Positions 25,159 through 34,039 of a DNA stretch of 64,000 nucleotides are shown here, piece after piece. The first letter of the stretch is position 1. Each line of letters opens with the position of its first letter. The translations under genes and the position numbers were made by a program. The notes under the pieces were generated by a model that had not been told where the DNA came from, searched no databases, and saw only the letters and a list, made by a program, of their open reading frames with translations. This stretch comes from Candidatus Electrothrix scaldis (GTDB taxonomy: Bacteria > Desulfobacterota > Desulfobulbia > Desulfobulbales > Desulfobulbaceae). The stretch is from assembly GCA_033584155.1 (NCBI GenBank), contig CP138355.1, positions 1,506,501-1,570,500 of the forward strand. The letters are read 5' to 3'.

Positions 25159-26748
25159 TCATTGGACTACTCGAATATCGCCAGTGCTTTTCGGTACCCA
25201 AGCGCGTCCGCCTTTGAAGCCATAACAACGAGCCAGATAGAGGGTTTGCACAACCTCTTTGCCAAACCAGGGGCCGGTACGATGGAGCTTCACTTCCTTA
25301 ACAGGATCAACCCGTGCAAAGATTTCAGGTAGAACCGTGATAACCGGCTCATGCTCAAAAATCCCTACTGCATCTTTACCAAGCAGCATTGCGTCGGTAA
25401 ACCAAAAATCATAGACATTGGGCCTGGACCAGCGGTTGATGGTCACCGTGCGCGGTTGCGTTTTCATATAAAAAGCCAGCTCGCTGGCAAACTGATAGCG
25501 CAGGCCGAAAAGAAAGGTTTCCTCAGGCCGCCTCATACTCAGGAGTTCTTTGTCTACCCTTTCTCCGAGTTTATCCCAGCCCTCTGTTTCCCTGGCGAGT
25601 CGCCCCAGGTCCAGCTCTGTTGTACCCGGCAGCAGGGGAAGTTTCAGACTGACCTTAAGCGGCAGAATGGGATACAGCAATAGGATTAGAATAAGAGTTG
25701 AGAGGCAAAAGCTCAAACCGAGCCCGAATTTCCATAAACCATATCGAGAATTGCTTTGCCCTGATTGTCCAGGGCTGTACAGAGCTGCGATCAGGATAAA
25801 GGCTGTTAAATAGGCCGGAGCAGGCCAATTGCCGTAAATGCGGACATGAAGAGACAGCAGGGTGAAAACCAAGAAGGTGGTCAGGGACATCCAGACAAGG
25901 AAGGATATCCGTTTACGCGGAATGCGTTTATTGCTCCAGCCCAGTGCCCAGCCTGCGAGAATAAAGAGAAAGAGGATAGGGGAAAGTAAGGCAGCCTGGG
26001 TTCCTAAAAAATCAGGCAGGTAGGAGAGGGTCAGGAGGGTTGAGGTGTTTCCTCCCCCTTGAAAGAGGATATGCCGGAAGGTGACCCAGTTATTTTCTGC
26101 GTTCCAGAGGATAACCGGGGTAAAAAGCAGGCAGCCAAGCAGTAAGCCGAGCCAGGGCTTGTATGTCAGGAGGCGCGTCCGGTATGCTGCCGTACAAAGC
26201 ATTGCCAGAAAAAGCGAAGGCAAAAAGAGCAGCATAGTATATTTAGAAAGCAGGCCCAAGCCAAACCACATACCTGTCAGCAGCCATTGCGGCAGGGTAT
26301 CCTCCTCAACTGCTCGGGCAGCATGGAAGCAGGCCGCTGACCAATAGAGGAGCAACATGCCGTCTGGCGTGGCAATCAAGGCAGAGCCGATGAGTAACAG
26401 GACGCCCTGAGTCAGCAGGGCAACCTGAAACGCTATGCGCCAGGAAAACCAGCGTGCCGCCAGCAGGCAGAGATAGACAGAGGCAAAGGCCAAGGCGAGA
26501 ATCGTCGGCAGCCGGACCGCAAACTCTGTGTGCCCGAACAGCTTGGTTGCCAACCAGATCCCCCAGGCAATCATCGGGGGATGATCGTAATAGCCAAGGG
26601 AGAGATAACGACTCCACTGCCAATAATAGGCCTCGTCCGGCACGAGAAGGAACTGACCACTGAGGCAGAGACGGATAGCGAGCCCTAGCCCCAGAACGAG
26701 CCAAGTGAGGCTGATATATTTTCTTTCTTCTGTTGATGGGAAAAGCAT
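25159..26748 (-). CDS. GT39-type membrane glycosyltransferase
   Basis: Polytopic glycosyltransferase of the dolichyl-phosphate-mannose-protein mannosyltransferase/ArnT superfamily, using lipid-linked sugar at the periplasmic face. The N-terminal loop holds the catalytic acidic residues in VPDEAYYWQWSRYLSLGYYD followed by HPP, then FGHTEFAVRLPTIL, all standard. At least nine further spans occupy residues 80-370. The C-terminal 160 residues are soluble, rich in aromatic residues and probably periplasmic. The acceptor (lipid A, protein or glycolipid) cannot be deduced. It lies next to the dispersed repeat and is divergent from the YejA-like gene. Confidence 0.85.
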   Translation of the reverse strand: MLFPSTEERKYISLTWLVLGLGLAIRLCLSGQFLLVPDEAYYWQWSRYLSLGYYDHPPMIAWGIWLATKLFGHTEFAVRLPTILALAFASVYLCLLAARWFSWRIAFQVALLTQGVLLLIGSALIATPDGMLLLYWSAACFHAARAVEEDTLPQWLLTGMWFGLGLLSKYTMLLFLPSLFLAMLCTAAYRTRLLTYKPWLGLLLGCLLFTPVILWNAENNWVTFRHILFQGGGNTSTLLTLSYLPDFLGTQAALLSPILFLFILAGWALGWSNKRIPRKRISFLVWMSLTTFLVFTLLSLHVRIYGNWPAPAYLTAFILIAALYSPGQSGQSNSRYGLWKFGLGLSFCLSTLILILLLYPILPLKVSLKLPLLPGTTELDLGRLARETEGWDKLGERVDKELLSMRRPEETFLFGLRYQFASELAFYMKTQPRTVTINRWSRPNVYDFWFTDAMLLGKDAVGIFEHEPVITVLPEIFARVDPVKEVKLHRTGPWFGKEVVQTLYLARCYGFKGGRAWVPKSTGDIRVVQ

Positions 26749-26872
26749 CTTCTTTCAGGAGGCTTTCCCGCAACAAGGGGAGCCGGACAAAACTTGTTCT
26801 CTTTGGTAATTTCGATTATGATCGCTCATTGGTCTCTATTAAACCTCAATACTTTTTTTCAGTAAATGGATT

Positions 26873-28723
26873 ATGCGCTTGTCAAATAAATTTCTCAACA
26901 CCTTGGTTCTGGGGTTTGCCGTTCTCATACCTTTTTCACCCGGTCGCCTCTATGCGGCTCACGGGGTTTCATTGGATGGCTCTTTAAAATATCCAGCAGG
27001 GTTCGATCATTTTGATTATGTCGACCCGAACGCCAAAAAAGGCGGGCTGCTGACATTACATGACATAGGGAGCTTTGACAAGCTGAACCCATTTACCTTA
27101 AAAGGCACTGGAGCGTTTGGCCTGTTTGGCTATGAGAACAGTTTGATTTTTGAAACCCTGGCTGTGGGCAGTCTGGACGAACCCTTTGCCGCCTATGGTT
27201 TGCTTGCGAAAGATATTGAACTCGCCGAAGATAAAAAATCGGTGCTCTTTACCCTGGATGAAAAGGCCCGTTTTTCCGATGGTACGCCAGTGACTGTGGA
27301 AGATGTGAAATTCTCCCTGGATACGCTGAAATCTGACCTGGCCCATCCTTCCTATCAGATGTATTATCAGGATATTAGCGAAGCGAGAATTGAGGATAAG
27401 GAGCAGGGGAAAATTCGTTTCCTCTTCAGCCGCCCAAATCGGGAGCTGCATATGATCGCCTCACAGATGCCGGTGTTGAGCAAGAAGTTCTACTCAGAGC
27501 ACGGCTTTGGCTCTGAGAGTCAAGCTGACCCCATGCTGCCTCCCATCGGGAGTGGTCCGTACATTATTAAAGAGGTGAATCCTGGTAAATCCATTACCTA
27601 TGAAAGGAATCCCAAGTATTGGGCCATAGATCACCCTGCTCGTAAGGGCATGTTTAATTATGATACCATTACGGTGAAATATTTTAAGGATCAGATCGTT
27701 AGTCTGGAAGCGCTTAAGGCGGGTGATTTTGATTTCATGTCCATTAACATTGCCAAGCAATGGCAACGTGATTTGGTGGGGCGCCCCTACGACCAAGGGA
27801 AACTGATCAAGAAGACCTTTGCCCATAAAAATAATCAAGGTATGCAGGGCTTTGTTTTTAATACCCGAAAGGGATTATTTCAAAGCCCCAAGGTTCGCCA
27901 AGCTCTGGGGTTGGCCTTTGATTTTGAGTGGACCAATAACGCCTTGTTTTTCAACCAGTATACCAGGTCTAATTCCTATTTTAGTAATTCTTATCTGGCA
28001 GCTACTGGCTTGCCCAGTGAAGCTGAGCTGAAGCTCCTCAATCCGTTGAAAGAAAAGTATCCGGGAAAAATTCCGCCCGAGGTCTTTACCACAACCCTGA
28101 CTCCACCGACCACCACGCCTCCAAACAGTCTGCGCGGCAATCTTCGGCAGGCTAAGCAGATTTTGACTGAGCAGGGCTGGCAGGTGAAGGATGGCGTGCT
28201 TACTTCGGCTGATGGTACACAGCGTTTTGAATTTGAAATTCTTCTTGCCAGCCCCTCGTTTGAGCGGGTTATGGCACCGTACGTAAAAAACTTGAGTAAA
28301 TTGGGTGTCAAAGCAAGCTACCGTACTATCGATCCCTCCTTGTACATGGATAGGCTGAAAAATTTTGATTTTGACATGACCGTTAATGTTTTCAGCCAAT
28401 CGCAATCTCCAGGAAATGAACAGAGGAATAATTGGACATCTTCTGCTGCCTCCCATAATGGTTCCGCCAATCTGGCCGGTATTCAATCACCGGTGGTGGA
28501 CAGTCTGGTTGATTCCCTGATCTATGCAGAAACCCAGGATGAGTTGATTGCCGCTTGCAAGGCCCTGGACCGCGTTCTCTGGTATGGTTATTATGTGGTG
28601 CCGAATTGGTATCTGGCCTATCATCGCTTAACCTTTTCCTCCAGATTCAAGCAACCGAAGCAATTGCCGGTTTATTATACTCCCTATGACCTGCTCTATA
28701 CCTGGTGGTTTCAGGAAGAGTAA
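26873..28723 (+). CDS. Extracellular solute-binding protein family 5 (YejA-like)
   Basis: Periplasmic oligopeptide-binding component of an ABC importer. Signal peptide at residues 1-29 (LVLGFAVLIPFSPGRLYAAHG). The SBP-bac-5 core is seen in GGLLTLHDIGSFDKLNPFTLKG, FSDGTPVTVEDVKFSLDTL, IGSGPYIIKEVNPGKSITY and ERNPKYWA, and the late FDFDMTVNVFSQSQSPGNEQ with YYTPYDLLYTWWF is characteristic of the YejA subgroup. 616 residues, normal. No permease or ATPase genes are adjacent on either side, so the transporter partners must be elsewhere. It is followed 31 bp later by the receiver-kinase gene, which may be co-transcribed. Confidence 0.9.
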   Translation: MRLSNKFLNTLVLGFAVLIPFSPGRLYAAHGVSLDGSLKYPAGFDHFDYVDPNAKKGGLLTLHDIGSFDKLNPFTLKGTGAFGLFGYENSLIFETLAVGSLDEPFAAYGLLAKDIELAEDKKSVLFTLDEKARFSDGTPVTVEDVKFSLDTLKSDLAHPSYQMYYQDISEARIEDKEQGKIRFLFSRPNRELHMIASQMPVLSKKFYSEHGFGSESQADPMLPPIGSGPYIIKEVNPGKSITYERNPKYWAIDHPARKGMFNYDTITVKYFKDQIVSLEALKAGDFDFMSINIAKQWQRDLVGRPYDQGKLIKKTFAHKNNQGMQGFVFNTRKGLFQSPKVRQALGLAFDFEWTNNALFFNQYTRSNSYFSNSYLAATGLPSEAELKLLNPLKEKYPGKIPPEVFTTTLTPPTTTPPNSLRGNLRQAKQILTEQGWQVKDGVLTSADGTQRFEFEILLASPSFERVMAPYVKNLSKLGVKASYRTIDPSLYMDRLKNFDFDMTVNVFSQSQSPGNEQRNNWTSSAASHNGSANLAGIQSPVVDSLVDSLIYAETQDELIAACKALDRVLWYGYYVVPNWYLAYHRLTFSSRFKQPKQLPVYYTPYDLLYTWWFQEE

Positions 28724-28754
28724 TTCTCGGTAAACACAAGAGAGAGACACGACT

Positions 28755-29936
28755 ATGCATAGGCCCGAGCAGCTGAAAATCCTCCTGGTTGAAGACGACC
28801 AGGAGAGTATGAATCTTTTTGTTGCTTGTTTTTATAATGAATACAATATCCTTTGTGCCCACTCCGGCGAGGAGGCGCTTGAGTGTTTTGAACGGGAAGA
28901 TGATATTGCTATGGTGCTTTCGGACCAGGCCATGCCTGGAATGACTGGCGTAGAACTCTTAACCCATATTTACCAGCTGGATGACTCGGTTATTCGAATC
29001 ATCATAACCGGTTTCCTCAATACGACTGATATCATTGCTGCTATCAATAAGGGGCATATCTATCAGTTTATTGTGAAGCCTTGGGAAGTTATGCAGATGC
29101 GGATGGTCTTGTCCCAGGCGAGTTATATCTGGCGGCTTCGCCGGGAAAATGTGGAGCTTCATGAGCAGGTTGTCGAACAGAATGCCCTGCTTACCCGGGC
29201 AAACGAGCGCCTGCATTCCTCAAAAGCGGCTCTGCGTAATCTTTCCATCTCCCTCTTTACAGCACGAGAGGAAGAGCAACGCCGCATTGCTCTGGAGCTT
29301 CATGACGAACTCGGTCAATCCCTGGCTGCACTCAAGATGCAAACTCGAATCATGGAAAACGATTTTCTTGCTTCGGGAAAAAAACAGCAGGACAAAATAA
29401 AGAGCTGGTCGTCTATCCTTCGGGAAAGTATCAGTCAAATTATTGAAGATGTGCGTCTTTTGTCAAAGAACCTCAGCCCGGTTATTATTGAAGACCTCGG
29501 GCTGGATGCCGCGCTTCAGCATCTTGTGGATAATTTTGTTGCAACGCATGGGATCTCCTGCTCTTTTCGTCCTGCTCCGCTCCAGGGCCTCACCTCTGAT
29601 GAAGGAAAACGTATACTCTATCGTCTTGTCCAGGAAACCCTGAATAATATTTGCAATCACTCCCAGGCAAGTCATGTTGATTTTTCTATTATAGTTGAGA
29701 ATGAGATGATTTTTCTCTCTTTACAGGATAATGGAAAGGGCTTTCATGTGGATGAGGTGTTGGCTCGTCCCCAGAACCGACGGGGAATAGGCCTGACAGC
29801 TATGTCGGAACGGGTCAAGATGCTTGGTGGAACGATTGATATTCAGTCGAAAATTGATCAAGGCACGAGCGTTTTTTTCACCATCCCCTTTGATTTTGAC
29901 AAGGTAAAGAAAGGGCAGGAGCAGGAAGCAGAGTAG
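28755..29936 (+). CDS. Receiver domain-histidine kinase (HisKA_3 type)
   Basis: Cytosolic 393-residue protein with an N-terminal receiver (acidic pair EDD, phospho-acceptor Asp57 in VLSDQAMPGMTG, Lys108 in VKPWE). A short coiled coil follows (about 125-160), then a NarX-type dimerisation domain with His183 in RRIALELHDELGQSL and a HATPase_c with NNICNHSQASHVDF and DNGKGF, GIGLTAMSERV. No membrane span, so it takes its input through the receiver from another kinase. The partner LuxR-type regulator that usually follows is not present; a decayed transposase lies directly downstream and may have displaced it. Confidence 0.9.
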   Translation: MHRPEQLKILLVEDDQESMNLFVACFYNEYNILCAHSGEEALECFEREDDIAMVLSDQAMPGMTGVELLTHIYQLDDSVIRIIITGFLNTTDIIAAINKGHIYQFIVKPWEVMQMRMVLSQASYIWRLRRENVELHEQVVEQNALLTRANERLHSSKAALRNLSISLFTAREEEQRRIALELHDELGQSLAALKMQTRIMENDFLASGKKQQDKIKSWSSILRESISQIIEDVRLLSKNLSPVIIEDLGLDAALQHLVDNFVATHGISCSFRPAPLQGLTSDEGKRILYRLVQETLNNICNHSQASHVDFSIIVENEMIFLSLQDNGKGFHVDEVLARPQNRRGIGLTAMSERVKMLGGTIDIQSKIDQGTSVFFTIPFDFDKVKKGQEQEAE

Positions 29937-30083
29937 CTCACCAGCCTGCTCGTCCTGATCTTTCTGATCGAAGGGGCCGGGATAAGAAAATATGCAAAAT
30001 ATGCAACTCGACAGTCGTGAGTTTGTACTGCTCCACATGATGAAACAGCCGTATCAATCAATTTTGCTTAAGACTATGAATTT

Positions 30084-31236
30084 TCAAGCTGCCCGTTGAT
30101 TAACGGGGTGTTCAGTTTGAGGGAATTTTTTCTTAAATTCGCCCTTGAGAATCTTGGCACGAATTTCTCGCATTGTCGCTGTTGGCGCGACTTTGAGAAA
30201 ATCCTGTACCAAAAAATTAGCAATCACCATTTTGACAGTTCTCTCGGAAGGGATATCCCGAGAACGGGTCCGCAAGAATCCTTCAAATCTGCTCCATATT
30301 TCTTCTGGAAATTTGAGGGCGATTAACTGAAGCAAACCAAGGGAAACTGCTCCAAGGTTAACAAAGCGTTCAGTAGCATCCCAGCAAGCTTGAACCGTTT
30401 TCTGGTTTTCTGCCTGTGGAGCCTTTTGATTTTTATTGCTTTTGGGTTTCCTCGAATGTTTCGGCATTTTTTTCGACCAGAAGTGACATTGGAAGATATG
30501 GAGAACATTTTTCAGCATATCGAACATGGTTTCTATGCGGGTTCTGAGACAATAGAGTTCGATTGCAGCAATCGGGTCCTGGTCGAGGTTACTGCACATA
30601 AGAAGTTGCCTGTGCCAGCAGAAACACCGGACCTACAGAAAAAAAAGCATCCAGAACCAAGACAACACCCTGGTTCGTTTGAAGAGCAAAATCAATCGCC
30701 ATTTGAACCATCTGCTCTCCCAAAGTCAAAGATGATTCTCTGGCTTCCCCTAAATGAATGGAGCCTTGATGCAGACGTAAATTTAACGGTAGTGCAAAAG
30801 GAGTTGTCAAACTGCCAACGGCCAAAGCCAGGCCTCCCCAGCACTGACCTCTGAAATACGAGGGTTTGCTTTGTGTTTCAGAGTCTTGGCGTAAAGTTAC
30901 AACACCGGGCATTCGGCGACCTTCCTTGGGGACATATGTATGGTCTCCCAGTGTAACCAGTCGACCTTGCGAAAAAACAGACTGTTGTTGGTAGACAGCA
31001 AAAACAGACCAGTATTCCAGCAAGCCACTTAATTCCCAGGCTGAAGAACGAAAAAGTCCCAGTAACTTAGAGTACCCTTGATTGTCTATCAGCCAAAAAC
31101 GGCAGAAGGAAGAAACTCCTGTCATTTCACTGCTACCGATGAACCCCAAAACTATCATCACAAAGATTAACCAGGTGCGATGACGGGAAAATACTTTACG
31201 AAAACCGTATAGTGAGTCATATAGATATGTGAGCAT
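30084..31236 (-). pseudogene. Decayed IS4-like DDE transposase (two out-of-frame parts)
   Basis: The N-terminal part (31236-30589) holds the first catalytic Asp region LGDHTYVPKEGRRMPGV and the second in VVLVLDAFFSVGPVFLLAQ. The C-terminal part (30599-30084) begins LLMCSNLDQDPIAAIELYC and carries the catalytic Glu in LRTRIETMFD, followed by HFWSKKMPK. The two parts overlap in different frames and the distance between the D and E motifs is much too short, so an internal deletion plus frameshift is the best explanation. The element separates the receiver-kinase from tsaE. Ends are uncertain; partial inverted similarity (GAATTTTCA near 30078 and TGAAAACTC near 31357) is the only candidate. Confidence 0.75.
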
Positions 31237-31294
31237 ACAAACTCCTTCATCGTGAAGATTAAATGTTTGGTAGACATTTACAGTTTGTATGCTC
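31231..31294 (-). promoter_or_regulatory. Hairpin over the transposase start codon
   Basis: GAGCATACAAACT (31231-31243) and AGTTTGTATGCTC (31282-31294) are a perfect 13-bp inverted repeat. On the minus-strand transcript the 3' arm covers the transposase ATG and touches the GAAGGAG ribosome-binding site. IS elements such as IS10 and IS50 use similar hairpins to block translation from read-through transcripts; that role is inferred here. Confidence 0.55.
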
Positions 31295-31399
31295 TTTTAT
31301 GTTTTCTCTTTAAAGAAGTCTTCCTATTTTTGTACTTTTTATATTTTAAAGCGAAGTGAAAACTCGCGACTCACGAGATATGCAAGTAGAAGACAGGCA

Positions 31400-31879
31400 A
31401 TGACTGCAGTAAGCAAATCGTTTCAATACATCCTCAAAAATTGTCAAGACACCGAGGCGCTGGGCCGAAAAATGGGCCAGCTTGCCCAACCCGGAGATGT
31501 TATCCTCCTGCACGGTGACCTCGGGGTAGGGAAGACCACCCTGACTCAGTTCATTGCCCAGGGCCTGGAAGTCCCGGAGGATCAGTATGTGTCCAGCCCC
31601 TCCTTTGCTCTGATGCACGAGTATCCGGGGCGGCTCCCCCTTTTTCATATGGACTGCTATCGTTTGGCTGGGGAAGAGGACATTGAGGGGGCCGGGCTGG
31701 TCGATTATATCGGCGGCGCCGGGTTGACTATTATTGAATGGCCGGACAGGCTGGGAAGCCTGCAACCCAAGGAACGCCTGGATCTCTTTCTGGAAGCCCT
31801 TGATGAGACGACAAGGAAGTGTATTCTCCGGCCCCGGGGAGAATCCTGGTCTTCTCGTATTGCAGCGTTATCGCTTTAA
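31400..31879 (+). CDS. tsaE: tRNA threonylcarbamoyladenosine synthesis ATPase TsaE
   Basis: P-loop ATPase assisting TsaB-TsaD in t6A37 modification of tRNAs. From ATG 31400 the product is 159 residues, as expected. Walker A is GDLGVGKTTLTQFIAQGL, then VSSPSFALMHEYPG with the conserved HEY, DCYRLAGEEDIEGAGLVDYI, and TIIEWPDRLG with the Walker B-like acidic residue and EWP motif. Upstream codons to 31289 are open but not TsaE-like. It follows the transposase remnant and precedes the YcaO-TPR gene by 45 bp. Confidence 0.94.
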   Translation: MTAVSKSFQYILKNCQDTEALGRKMGQLAQPGDVILLHGDLGVGKTTLTQFIAQGLEVPEDQYVSSPSFALMHEYPGRLPLFHMDCYRLAGEEDIEGAGLVDYIGGAGLTIIEWPDRLGSLQPKERLDLFLEALDETTRKCILRPRGESWSSRIAALSL

Positions 31880-31923
31880 CCTGCACAATCAGCAATTACC
31901 CACGCATACCCTGAGAGAAAAAG

Positions 31924-33672
31924 ATGGAAAAGAATACCATTCGTCTGCACAGTTGTCTGAAAGAATATACCTATGACCAGGACAAGGCCTGCACTCCTGA
32001 GCAGACCGTTGAGCGCTTTCATGAGCGCCTGAAGGCCACTGGTCTGGATATCCTTAAGGAGGTGAAACGGATTGACACCGGTCGTCTGGATATCCCGGTT
32101 TTCTTCAGCGTGTGTGGTAAAGATGCCCTGGAGACCATTGGTACCAAAAAGCAAATGGGTAAGGGCTCCACGCCGGAACAATCCAGGGCAAGTGCCTGTA
32201 TGGAACTGGCAGAACGCTTTAGCTTTTTTTCTTTTCTCAAGAATGCGGATAATTTTATTATTGGTGATTATCCTGCCATGCAGGAGGCTGGCTACCCGGT
32301 TTTGCCGATTTCCTCGCTGCTTCAATCTGTCCATGATGAACAGCGCAGCCCGGAAGAATTAGAGCAGTTACTCACCGGCCTGCCTCTGCGCTGGACCTGG
32401 GCCAGAAATATCACGATAGATGAAGATGTCCTTGTGCCTTTTTCCTGGTTCTACGTCATTAATGAGTTCAACGGTCCCTGCGCGGGCAACACAATTGAAG
32501 AGGCGGTCCTTCAGGGGATTTCCGAGGTGGTAGAGCGCCATGTCTGCGCAGTCGTTGCCCGGAAAAAACTCCGCACCCCGACTATTGATCTGAACACAGT
32601 GATTGATCCGGTGGCCCGGACCTTGGTTGAAAAATTCCGGCATAACGGCATCAAACTCCAGGTCAATGATTTTTCCTTGGATACCGGTATTCCGACCGTA
32701 GCTGCCCTGGCCTGGGATCCTGCAAGCTTTCCCGATAAGAGCGAGTTGGTCTACACCGCAGGCACCACACCGGGAGCTGACAAGGCCCTGATTCGTGCTT
32801 TGACCGAAGTAGCTCAGCTGGCAGGTGATTTTGAATCTGGTTCTAATTACGTGGCTTCGGGACTGCCCAAGCCGCTCAGCCTGGATGAGGTAGATTACCT
32901 GTTCACTCCAGAGCAAACCATCAGCATTGACCAACTGCCCCAGGTTGGTGCAGATGACATGCTGCAGGAATTGCAGAATTGCCTCAGCGCACTGAAGAAC
33001 ATCGGCATGGAAGTCCTGATGGTCAATACCATGCATCCCGGCCTGAAGATCCCGACGGCCTATACCATTATCCCTGGTGCCCATTTCCGGGAACGCGCTG
33101 CCTCAGGTGATGCGCCCCTCTTTGCAGCGAAGCTGGCAGCAGACCTGCTGGAGCCGGAAGAACTGGAAATCAAGTTGGCAGAAATGCAGCAGCAACTTCC
33201 AGATGCCTATTACCTGGAATTCTATCGAGGACGCAATTTTTACGATCAGGGCATGGTGGAGCCTGCCTTGGAGCATTTTCAACAGGCCCTGACCATGCAG
33301 CCCAATGAAGAGGATAGGCCTTATCTCTATTCCTATCTCGGGAGCTGCCTCCGTGACCTGGGACGCTTTGAGGAGGCCGTGCCTGTGCTGGAAGAGGGTC
33401 TGGCCTGTGATGAGGAACGCCCGGATATTCATAATATCCTCGGGGTATGCCATTATAAGGCAGATCGTTTTGAACAAGCTGTTCATCATTTTCAGCGGGC
33501 CGTGCAGCTCAATCCGGTTTCCTCCATTGATTATGCCAATCTGGCCCTGAACCAACAGCGGCTTGGGCGCAACCAGGAGGCAATCACTAATTATCAGATC
33601 GCCTTGGGCCAGGATCCCAGCATAGGCTTTGCCGCAGAAAATTTGGCTCAGCTGTTGGCAGCAGATGAATAA
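31924..33672 (+). CDS. YcaO-domain protein with C-terminal TPR repeats
   Basis: 582 residues. The YcaO domain spans about residues 60-400 with the ATP-binding signatures GKGSTPEQSRASACMELAER (S..A....E..ER) and TIEEAVLQGISEVVERH (E..E.VERH). YcaO enzymes activate amide backbones with ATP to make azoles, thioamides or amidines. From about residue 430 there are four TPR-like repeats (YYLEFYRGRNFYDQGMVEPA, YSYLGSCLRDLGRFEEAVPV and two more), which usually bind protein partners. YcaO-TPR fusions occur widely in sulfate reducers without adjacent precursor peptides; none is visible here either. Positioned between tsaE and the Trypco1 gene, all co-directional with short gaps, so it may be part of the same transcript. 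Confidence 0.88.
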   Translation: MEKNTIRLHSCLKEYTYDQDKACTPEQTVERFHERLKATGLDILKEVKRIDTGRLDIPVFFSVCGKDALETIGTKKQMGKGSTPEQSRASACMELAERFSFFSFLKNADNFIIGDYPAMQEAGYPVLPISSLLQSVHDEQRSPEELEQLLTGLPLRWTWARNITIDEDVLVPFSWFYVINEFNGPCAGNTIEEAVLQGISEVVERHVCAVVARKKLRTPTIDLNTVIDPVARTLVEKFRHNGIKLQVNDFSLDTGIPTVAALAWDPASFPDKSELVYTAGTTPGADKALIRALTEVAQLAGDFESGSNYVASGLPKPLSLDEVDYLFTPEQTISIDQLPQVGADDMLQELQNCLSALKNIGMEVLMVNTMHPGLKIPTAYTIIPGAHFRERAASGDAPLFAAKLAADLLEPEELEIKLAEMQQQLPDAYYLEFYRGRNFYDQGMVEPALEHFQQALTMQPNEEDRPYLYSYLGSCLRDLGRFEEAVPVLEEGLACDEERPDIHNILGVCHYKADRFEQAVHHFQRAVQLNPVSSIDYANLALNQQRLGRNQEAITNYQIALGQDPSIGFAAENLAQLLAADE

Positions 33673-33697
33673 AATATTCTCAACAGGGCGGAGCAGT

Positions 33698-34024
33698 ATG
33701 AAAGATCTCATAATGTTTGAAATGGACGGGCAACCCGTTTATGTGGAAGCCGAGCTTTCTGAAGCCGAGAAGAGTATGCAGCGGGTCACCCGGAGCGGAA
33801 AGAGAGAGCCGGTACAGGCGGAATCTCGCTTTACTGAGGCCGTGGAGCGGATCAAGCCTGCGGCGGAGGTGGTTCTCAAATCCTTTCGGGAGATGAATAC
33901 CCCGGATGAAATCGGTTTGGAATTCGGGCTCAAGTTCAATGCCAAGGCCGGGGTAGTCTTTGCCTCCACAGATAGCGAGGCCACCTTCAAGGTTTCCCTG
34001 AAATGGACGAACAAGAAGGAATAG
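33698..34024 (+). CDS. Trypco1 (CU044_2847-type) trypsin-co-occurring protein
   Basis: A 108-residue protein with ATG 33698 and GGAG upstream. It opens KDLIMFEMDGQPVYVEAEL, has a central helical part (FTEAVERIKPAAEVVLKSF) and ends with the family pattern PDEIGLEFGLKFNAKAGVVF followed by FKVSLKW. This matches the CU044_2847/Trypsin-co-occurring domain 1 family, described as a partner of trypsin-like peptidase-NTPase proteins in predicted biological conflict systems. It sits 15 bp before exactly such a gene, so the identification is supported by context as well as sequence. Likely a regulator or effector adaptor for the peptidase; this is inferred. Confidence 0.8.
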   Translation: MKDLIMFEMDGQPVYVEAELSEAEKSMQRVTRSGKREPVQAESRFTEAVERIKPAAEVVLKSFREMNTPDEIGLEFGLKFNAKAGVVFASTDSEATFKVSLKWTNKKE

Positions 34025-34039
34025 GCGTAGCGCAAGTCG

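Noticed and set aside
29991-30098. Short plus-strand frame (MQNMQLDSREFVLL...) ending at the transposase remnant
   Set aside because: Could be the 5' stump of a gene cut by the insertion, but there is no strong ribosome-binding site and no matching 3' part beyond the remnant.
30589-30599. Programmed ribosomal frameshift in the transposase
   Set aside because: A run of eight T exists upstream, but the required +1 shift at the overlap and the missing stretch between D and E motifs fit deletion and decay better.
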